Below, one piece after another: positions 55,622-64,000 of a stretch of 64,000 nt of DNA. Origin of the DNA: Rhodeus uyekii (lineage: Eukaryota > Chordata > Actinopteri > Cypriniformes > Acheilognathidae); the NCBI GenBank assembly GCA_037043235.1, contig JAWRVZ010000180.1:186001-250000 (forward strand). Reading direction: 5' to 3'. A program made the translations under genes and the position numbers. Within the stretch, counting starts at the first letter, position 1. Each line of letters opens with the position of its first letter. The notes beneath the pieces were generated by a model. The model saw nothing but the letters and a program-made list of their open reading frames with translations, was not told the DNA's origin and ran no database searches.

Positions 55622-56480
55622 GAACGATAGACCGGGGTAGTTACCCAAATCAACTTCCCAAGATGCATTACCACGCGTTATTCATCGCGGTCGCTGAAAG
55701 GAACCGGGATTTTTTCCGGTTTGTCCTGGAATTCGCCGTGCTCACTGCCTTTGCTCTCTCGACAATGACTCACTGAACTCCCTGTTCTGGATTGGGGGGA
55801 ACTTTCACCATCCTAGAGCTCTCCCGGACATCGCTGGACTGAGTTGGCGGGAAGCCGTTACGCGGTGTCTGGAGAGAATGTATCCCCGGTCCAGACAGCC
55901 AGTCCAAACAACCACGACTCCTGCGCCTGAGCCTACCGCGACCGCCTCCACGCTCCCGAGTGCCACGACCACCTCCACGCTCCCGAGTCCCCAGGTTGCG
56001 GCCGCTACCAAACTGTGTCCCGTTGGCTAGTGTTGAACTGGACCTCCCCTTGCCTGAACCAACAATCGACCTGGAACTGGACCACCCCGACCTCCCTTGG
56101 CCTGAGCCGCCAGAATTCCCACCCAGCCTCCCTCTCCCACCGCCTCTACCAGCCAGCATTCAGCACCTCCTCTACCTGTGCCCCGAGCCCCATCACCGGC
56201 TCCCTCTAACACCTGGGAGCCATCATGTGTCGACAGGCCACAGTCATCGGAAGGTGCTGAGGATGTCCGGATTCCTCCTCCGACCTCGGTGCCCGTCACT
56301 CCACCTCGGCCCGTTGGCACTTCGGCTCCACCAGGCTCCCTCGTCCTTGAGCCTCCACCGGGCTCCCTCGTCCTTCCGGCTCCACCATGGTCGGTCATCG
56401 TCTTGCCTCCACCTTTGGTGTCGTCTGGCTCCTCCCTCCCTCCACTGTCACCTTCGTCACCTTCGCTATAGAAAGGGAAC
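55622..56480 (+). pseudogene. Leader and proline-rich reading frame of the truncated LTR element
   Basis: In the frame ending at 56471 the protein is very Pro/Ser-rich: PSPAPSNTWEPSCVDRPQSS, PVTPPRPVGTSAPPGSL and LEPPPGSLVLPAPPWS, with a short repeated PPGSLV unit. I recall similar Pro-rich frames in cyprinid retroelement-derived predictions. Two stops near 56029-56100 break the upstream part of the frame. Two other long frames in this stretch are by-products of its composition. Function unknown. Confidence 0.45.
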
Positions 56481-56499
56481 GCACTCTATTTTTTATTCG

Positions 56500-56637
56500 G
56501 TAAAAACATAACGTCCACGTAGGCGGCGGCTGATCTTGGCAGGATACACGTAAAATTATGTATTTCTTTCCGTAGACAAAAAGGTCTCCGTGGGCCGGAT
56601 GAGAGGGCTTCGCGGGCCGCAGTTTGGGGACCACTGG
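56500..56637. mobile_element. hAT-like terminus
   Basis: Ends GCGGGCCGCAGTTTGGGGAC followed by CACTG, a typical Charlie-like hAT end. It cuts off the LTR element; the other end is not seen. Confidence 0.45.
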
Positions 56638-57349
56638 TTAAATAGATAGATTAACTTAAATGCTCTAAAGCAGGGAAAGTTACGACCTCTACGACCTTCC
56701 TCCCTTCCCTGCGGGGCAGGTAAACAACCTCAGATGCCCCCAAGTGCAAATAAAGCTTAATTTACTGCTATCTATGTCTGCGTCTTGACAAAGCTTTCAG
56801 GGAGTAGCTTATCAAAGGGAGTAATTCCACTGCAGCCTTTGAACTGCCACTTATGGGGAGTTAGCCCTTGCTTCATCAGAAGGGAAACAATACATGAGGA
56901 GCATAAAGGAAAGGCTTTCGCCATCTCAACTCAACCCTAAGTAAGCTAGTCTCTACTTATTTAACCTACAGTTAAATGTGAGAGTGCTCACCGTGGGACT
57001 TTCCTGCAGTTGTTTGATTACAGTGCAGCCATAGTGAGATGCAAAGTCACCAGGCAGACTACCCTCACTTGCCTAGCTCTACAGGCAAGGTCAACCAAAG
57101 ACATTCATGACTATATTGGAGTGTAAGGCCCTACCTCAAGACCCAAGATAGTTGGCGAGAGACCAAATACAATCAAGGGAATTTGTACATATCTGAAAAC
57201 AATCTGTCCATCCTGCTCTGCCCTGAAGGATATCTTCAATGCCGCAACAAAAACATGGAGCATATCAAGTGCTCAACTCTTTATAATTGTACTCAAGACT
57301 AATATTTTTGCTATTCTGCCATGGGGGAGCCAAATTAATCGAGTAGTGC

Positions 57350-58060
57350 ATTAGGCTTCACCTATGTGCTGCATTGGCATACATACAGCCTTGTGGCCAA
57401 GTCTCATATGAAGCAACCTGAGTGGTGTGATTGTGGGTGCAGATTCCGTATGCCCAAGGAGCTTCTGAAACAATTTCAGTGGAACCACGATCTTTCCCTT
57501 GAATGAATTCAAGCAGTCCAGCACTGACTGAGCACACTCGTTTAACGTGCTGTCAGGCTGACCATGTCCAACCCCATGCCTAGAAAGAAATTCTCTGCAC
57601 AGGGGAGAGCTTGCTCATTTGCAAGTTGACCTGAAGCTCCAGATGGCTGAGGTGCTTGAGCACCAAATGCATATGCATACAATTTCTCTCATGAGTGGGC
57701 CAGGATGAGTCAGTCCTTTAGGTAGTTGAGAATGTGAAAACCATGCTTCTTCAGAGGAGCAAGGGCCACCTCTGTGAACTTCGTGCCCAAAGGGAAGGAC
57801 CTTGAACTGAAATTTGCCCGTCCCTTGAATGCAAATCGTGGGAACGATCTGAGTTGATGGAGAATCGAGACATAGAAGTATGTGTCCTTCAGATAGAACA
57901 CTGCAAATCAATCTCAGGGATGAATGCTTAAAAAAATTTAGCTCTGAGTTAACATCTTGCACAGGAGCTTATGAGAGAGCTGTCGTTGTCTCATAGGTGC
58001 ACCACAACTGCACACTCCACCTGGGGAATCCCCACAAATCCCTGACCTTTCTACCATGAA
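57350..58060 (-). pseudogene. Second DIRS-like RT remnant, catalytic box mutated
   Basis: The minus strand has CKMLTQS near 57960, then FYLKDTYFYVSILHQLRSFP, RFAFKGRANFSSRSFPLGTK, HILNYLKDWLILAHSREKL, FFLGMGLDMVSLTAR and QKLLGHMESAP. These follow the order of DIRS RT. The usual YLDD box is YLKD (near 57720), so the copy would be catalytically dead even apart from its stops. No recombinase was found near it. Confidence 0.7.
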
Positions 58061-60011
58061 GGGTAGTGAGAGAGAAAAACTGATTTTGGCACATACTATT
58101 CTCCATACTGGAAGTAATTTACTTTCTTACTGCCAAAGTTCATCATGCACCTCCAGGATGAAAGGCACAGTGGCGGAGAAAGGCCACTCATCACACTGTG
58201 TCCCCAAATACCAATCATCTGGCTGCAAGCTCAGAATCAACTTTATCTCCAGAGCATTATAGCCTTCTCTCTCTGATACAGCTAGACATCTGATCCTCAG
58301 CAGAACCGGCAGTATGACACGCTGAGGAGCGGGAGGTCCACATGCATTTGACTGGTGGAGAAGCTCCCATTGTAATCCTCATTCTCCCAGAGTGTCAAAC
58401 AGACCCACGGCTGTGCTTTTACATACAAGCGGCAACAGGTGAACAGTAGAGGGACAGGCGAGATGCGAAAGGCGAGATGTGACCAGCATACTTACGTAGT
58501 CATGAGAACGTGAGAACATGAACCACCCATGAACGCCATCTCAGCATGCTTATGTCCAGGCATGTGAAACAGCAATCGTGGCCATCAGATGAGGACAGGA
58601 AACAACCACATACAGAAATGCTCAGACGGAGAGGTGTCTTTAAAAAGACACTTGTCGTTCGCTTGCTCTCTTAGCAACGCTATAATACTCTTTTAGGTGA
58701 AATGCAATGAATGCAGAAAAAAAAAAAAACTTTTAGATGCGACTACCACTGACATGCCTTCACACAACACACATTCACTCGCAAATGTCCATTGGCTTGT
58801 TTTGTTCACATTTGAAGGTGATTGGAGTCTCACACAAGATCCTAATTTGTCAGTCCACTTTTGACGAACACTTTCAGCACAATCAAGCAGTTACCCTCAG
58901 GAATGCTAACTTTCTAGGTCTACCATGGACCGTTCATATAGGGGGTCATTCTATTCTAGCTATACACTTCATCATTAGTCCAAGACAGAGCCAGATGTCA
59001 GCACTCAAAGGACCCCATGTACCCCAAAATAAATCCACCTCGGAGGAGTCATGGGTGGTGGAAGGAGGGAGGATAGTATAACATTTACTAGCTGCTCTCT
59101 CAGACCACTTCTTAGTAATGACCTCCCTGAGGTCTGGCCTCCTCCTCTTCCTCCTTGGAGGGGGAGCACAAGCAACACACTAGCCCTATGATCCTATCCC
59201 TAGGAATTGCGGGACATTTGTTATGCCAAGTTGATGCCCTGCGCTTTTGTTCTCTCTTACCTAATTGGATTATCTTGTTTTTATTTAATAAAAATGCAAA
59301 AAAAATATAAATTCCACTATGCGTGAAAATAGTACTACAATGATTTAAAATGTTAAATGTTTCTAAATAAATAAAAGTCTGCACATTAGCAACATCATGT
59401 ACACCTCACTAAACATGACTCTAAGAATAAAATTAATGAATACAGAAATGGGTATGCCAAAGTTTATGAACAGATTAAATCTTAATTTACAAATCTTAAC
59501 TAGTAGTTGGTGCTATCACCAAACCAAAGAGGTGGTGCTTACCAATTATAATTTCAATCTACTGGTGGTCCCAGTTTCTAGTCCAAGATATTAATGCACA
59601 TTTGAGTCCTCTCAACTGAAAGCAACTTGTACTGAGATATCTTGAAAAATATCAGTGGCATTGTTTTGTCTCAAGATGTATAAAGTAAGATTTTTTTCTA
59701 AACCTTAGAACTGAGACCTAAGCCTTGCTTAATTGACTGTGGAATCAGGCCAGAACCTTTTAGATATCAGAAAGAAAATTATTTATGTCTATATTTAAAG
59801 TTATATGCAGGACCTTTTCCAGTCAGTGAACCAATTATTACAACTTTTCACATGGTTCTGTGCTTCCATAGACCACAATAAGACTCCACAAAAAAAGTTA
59901 TTAGTCGAAGTGTGTGTGTCCTGTAATGGTAGGCCAGTGGAAAGAGGCATCGGTTATTGAGTCATCTCAGATTATTCACAGTGAGGACTGGTACTGCCAT
60001 ACACTGAATCT

Positions 60012-60012
60012 C

Positions 60013-60076
<64 letters not shown>
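60012..60076. repeat. (GT)n(GA)n microsatellite
   Basis: About eight GT units then about 24 GA units, the same composite type as 37402-37459. Confidence 0.95.
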
Positions 60077-60077
<1 letters not shown>

Positions 60078-62462
60078 AGTGGAAATTCTTTAAGAGGGAG
60101 AGCTTGAGTAAAGCAACACGAGCTGATAAATTAGTGTTGATGGGTAACCTTGACTGGAAATTGCTACCACTAACTCAAAACCAAGGCAAGATCAAAATGA
60201 AGTCCTGACATGGAAAAATATGAATTCCCAGTGTCCCCCACTCTCTCTACATTTATTTGGTTTGTACGCTGCCCTGAGATGACAACTAAGTGTGTGTCTG
60301 TGTGTGTGTGGCGATTACTGTCAGAACAGTTTTCCAGCGCGTGTGAACCATGTGGTAAGAACTGTGTTTGTGGAAGCAGCGGACTGCTGGAAACCTCTGT
60401 TAGATCAGGAGAGACGAGACCGCTGTGTGTATGAGTGTGTATGGGGTTAAGTGTCAGTGTGGCTCATGGGAAAGCAGCTTTCTTCACACAACAAACAGGA
60501 ACATATCTTTTCAAGTTTCTTCTGAAACACATCTCAGACCACTGACAGTGAACCGCACTGGCCTCGGCTGATGCTTGCTAATGTGTGATGAAGGGTCTTT
60601 GTGCTTGGTGTTTGTGTAGGATTGGTGTGATTTATGAGGAGCAACTTTGGTCCCAAGTTGGGAATTCTTGAGTTTATAACACAGCCCTTCTCTGTTACAT
60701 GAGCTATGACCTCAAACTCACACACATTAGTGTACTTGTTAGCATAGCATACAGAGTGGCGTTATCATACTTTCATAACATACTAGCATAAACTATTTTC
60801 AAACAGGTTTCTTAAATGCAGTGTTCACATTATACCTTTTATGCACTCAGAATCAGAGTTTTGCATTTCCATGGTAACACTATCATTGGCAAAATGAATC
60901 TGTAGCAGTCAGGTGTTCATGTGGTACAAGTGAGAGCTCATATGTTGTAATTAAGAGTTGTAATTGAATGCTTTTTATAAGTTGGAATTTTAATTATTAC
61001 AGTACTTCCAACCTAGTGTGCCTCCATTGCCATACAATGGAGGCACATCAGGCATACAATGGATTGTTGTTGGGCAAACAATAATCCCGCCCTCAAAATC
61101 ATATGATCGGTTGAGCCAGTGTTGCTTTTTAAGGATGGTTTATTAAAGCCGAAGGTAGCTAGCAATTTTATAATAAAAAAAAAAACGTCACACTAATTAC
61201 ATCACATGACTTATTAGCCGATGGCACCACAAGAACACACAAGTCTCAAATCCTTTAAGGGTGACTATTATGATCTGTGACGTCAAAGTCAACCGAAAAC
61301 AAAAAGTATAAACATTCTACACTGTAGAAACCCTATGAAAAAATTCAATATTTGCTTTTTATATATTACTGTCATGGCTACACCAGGCACTTTCCTCAAA
61401 GTCACCATACTCACCGTGAAATCAATCATTCACACCTGGATATTGCTAACCTGCTCATCAAGGACAGGCTTTATACCAGAGATGTGCTGTATCCCAATTC
61501 ACATACTTTACCTCTTAAATAGCCTTTAAAAATAGACAGATGCAAAATGAATGTTTAAGAGCAAACATAAAGATTAGCAGACGGGCGATCGATTCATTAA
61601 ATGATAAGCTATTTTCTCACCAAAGCAAATTCAGAGTAGTGAAGCCTCTCCTCCATTGATATCTATGAAAGAAATAATATATCTATGGTCTTTGTTCTCT
61701 GTTCTCTGCACATTGCAGCGTGAGCAGGAGTTATGCTGTTTTCGGCTAAGGTTGCAGGCTTGCCTTCGAGCTTTGTTTATGCCCCACACTCACTCTTTGA
61801 TTATGTTCATACTGTCAGTCCAAATCTGATCATTTGGGTATCAACTTGAATCGAAACTGCTCAAACTGTGTGTCGAGTTTGCAACTGTTCAGATCCGATT
61901 TGTGTGTCCTGTGGCACTCTTTCATTTTCCGGATTATCTGCATTGGTTTCTATGATATTGGACGGCATACATGAAAAACAACATGGAGGTGTTTGCAGTG
62001 TTGTCTTACCGGCCGTACCTCTGGACTATTGGAGGACGAGGAGGCACGTGTGGCTTTATTCTGTTCTCGTCGGCTTCAAAACTTTGCAGTTTTTCAGTTA
62101 AATATGCTAAATATTATCTAATTGGATATGCACAAAAACAGATTTGGGACGGACTTGATTTTATCAAGACTTCAGTTTGTTCTCACTTAGACTCTCATGT
62201 TGAACTTGTTTGAAATACTGGATCTCTTGATTTCTTTCCACATTGGTATTCCTTTTTTCCCCATAAATTTCAACAGTAATACATTTTCATTTAATTGTAA
62301 TTTAAATCTTAAGCCACTGGTCAGGGCGCTAAAGAGAGCAGTGCCCTGGAAGAATCACAGTGTTTTTGGAGAGGAGTCAAACTTCAAACTTATTCTACTA
62401 ATTCTACTCTTCTTGTTAACTCTGATGAAGAATAATAATCTTTACCTTTTCATTAACATCCT

Positions 62463-62680
62463 GTAAAGGATAATTCATCAAACATTTAAAATTCTGTAAT
62501 TTACTCCCCCTTGTGTCATTCCAAACCTGATCGACTTTTTTTTTTTCCTGTAGAGCACAAAAGCTCGGCAAAATGTGAGGAGCTAGCAGATGCAGTCAAT
62601 AAAATGAACAATGCCTGCTTCTCTAATTCTACCTAAAATTTCTTTTTGTGGTCTACAGAAGAAAGAAAAAGTCATACACG
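62463..62680 (+). repeat. Interspersed repeat, same family as 8838 and 44521
   Basis: AAGGATAATTCATCAAAC ... CATTCCAAACCTGATCGAC ... TCTACAGAAGAAAGAAAAAG. Longer than the other two copies and with an internal insertion. Confidence 0.5.
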
Positions 62681-64000
62681 TTTGAAACGTTGAGTAAACA
62701 ATGGCAGAATATTATCGTTTGTGTGAACCATCTCCTCAAGAGCTCTGTCTGTCTGTCAAAGAGTGCTCTCTAGTGGTCAGAGAGTGTCCATTATATACAG
62801 AATATATGCAGAGGTTTGTGGTAGATTCGTGATAAACGGCTTATGCTCTCGATCTTTGGGGTTTTATTTGGAGAAAAATATTTAAAATGCATACATGCTA
62901 TACAAGATTTAGAGCCTGTGAAAATGATGCCATATGTCGTTATCTATGTAAAGAGTGTGAGCTGAGATGGTTGACTCTGCACTCATACAAAACATATTTG
63001 TTATTTATGGTTTTAACATAGCATTAAAATGAACTAATTAATCATATACATCACAATATCAGACACGCCTGTGTTTCATTTAAAGTTAACATCTCATCCT
63101 CTTAAAAGTAAAGGTTTTTACCACAGTTTCTACCTTAGTTTCTTACCTTGGGTTTGCTTACATTTTCTCCATTTTAACATTATAAACTCAGTGACTAGGA
63201 ACCTGTTTAACTACCAAAATAAATGTGTGCAACAGATACACTTGAAAATTCTACAGAACATAATGGTTGGTGCACAATATGTACAACCTGACTTTTGAAG
63301 TTTGTGGGTGAAAAGTCATTTTCTTTACTGGAAATGATGATCAAAATGTTTCAATCTGTATAAAGTACAAAAATAAGTTTAACAACACTTATTTTGATGT
63401 GTTAACTAACACACTAAAGCACATGTGAGGCACTTGCTTATAATTGTAACACTTTACATTTAACGTGAATATATTTGACATACTTAATAGCAATTTCATA
63501 TATATATCACATATAAAAAATCATAAATCAATGTTGTCATTTTAGCAAGTTTTCTTATACTCGTTTTGATGTCCAACAGAAAATAAGCAACTGAGAGCAG
63601 CTTGATTGAACATTTAATTTTATTATAATAAAATATCGTATGTAAGGAAATAATTAAAGAAAAAGTGACAGATTTTTGCACTACATGTCATCTGGCAACA
63701 TTTAATATTTGCTTTGAGCAGGCTTTAGCTACTTTCCATTGAAAACAGTTGGTAACACTTATAGAAATGACATTTAAAGTTTATTTTAGTTCAGGCCATT
63801 TAAGTCAAATTGGTAAAAACAAATAAGATTTACTCATTTGAAATCACGTTCCAGGGAAGTGTCTCTTACCACCAAAACAGTCCTTTTATTATATATGGAC
63901 ACTTTCCAGTTCATCTTCATCCACATTGGTCAAAATCCCATAACGTGCTTACTTTACGTACGTAAAATATTTTTAATTTGAAAACATTTTATCTATTTTT

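Larger units (their letters stand above)
58400..64000. other. No gene seen; non-coding DNA
   Basis: Short open frames without motifs. It contains a GT/GA array (60012) and a dispersed repeat (62463). A sequence near 61800-62060 may be an old DNA-transposon fragment. Confidence 0.45.

Noticed and set aside
55770..56398. Gly/Arg-rich minus-strand frames and His/Leu-rich plus-strand frame
   Set aside because: By-products of the GC-rich, Pro-coding stretch; only one frame shows a repeated peptide unit.
60014..60208. Open frame with Arg-Glu repeats
   Set aside because: Translation of the GA microsatellite.
61868..62213. Cysteine-containing small protein
   Set aside because: No family recognised, two overlapping frames, and the stretch looks like old DNA-transposon sequence.

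Overview
The window is vertebrate, almost certainly teleost and probably cyprinid. The basis is its mixture of elements: a Gmr1-like Ty3/Gypsy element, DIRS-type tyrosine-recombinase elements, CR1/L2- and RTE-type LINEs, hAT and pogo/Tigger DNA transposons, tRNA-derived SINEs and long dinucleotide arrays. I recognise no host protein-coding exon, rRNA, functional tRNA or CRISPR array. The species call is inference from these families.

Layout. 1-3522: a Ty3/Gypsy pol region with a C-terminal chromodomain, cut by the left edge. 3.6-8.9 kb: non-coding, with a SINE and a tRNA-Thr-like pseudogene. 9.0-12.4 kb: a short LTR retroelement whose 3' LTR holds a second LTR on the opposite strand, which itself holds a LINE fragment (three nesting levels). 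14.8-18.85 kb, minus strand: a Gmr1-like Gypsy element, with integrase before reverse transcriptase and a gag region resembling a SCAN domain. 19.1-23.3 kb: non-coding. 23.35-30.55 kb, minus strand: a rearranged DIRS-like element whose recombinase gene is split by a near full-length, about 4.8 kb CR1/L2-clade LINE. 30.6-31.55 kb: one end of a Tigger-like transposon. 35.0-36.25 kb, minus strand: a Gypsy RNase H remnant interrupted by a LINE fragment. 36.4-39.1 kb, minus strand: an RTE-type LINE interrupted by a hAT element (8-bp target duplication), itself interrupted by a CR1/L2 LINE 3' end. 40.37-41.5 kb: a second hAT-type element. 42.5-48.5 kb: a Tigger end, three LINE 3' fragments and a solo LTR carrying an internal inverted duplication. 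51.0-55.25 kb: a Gypsy element of the same family as the one at the left edge, with both LTRs and an identical 5-bp target duplication. 55.35-56.6 kb: a truncated LTR element with a proline-rich reading frame. 57.3-58.1 kb: a decayed DIRS reverse transcriptase. 58.4-64 kb: no gene seen.

All transposon genes carry stops, frameshifts, deletions or insertions, so none looks able to move by itself. The insertions can be ordered. One CR1/L2 LINE family, whose copies end in a GACTT-repeat tail, appears six times and is repeatedly the youngest layer. Several repeat-poor stretches look like candidate conserved non-coding DNA, which would suit a gene desert or a very large intron. That is inference only and needs an alignment to test.
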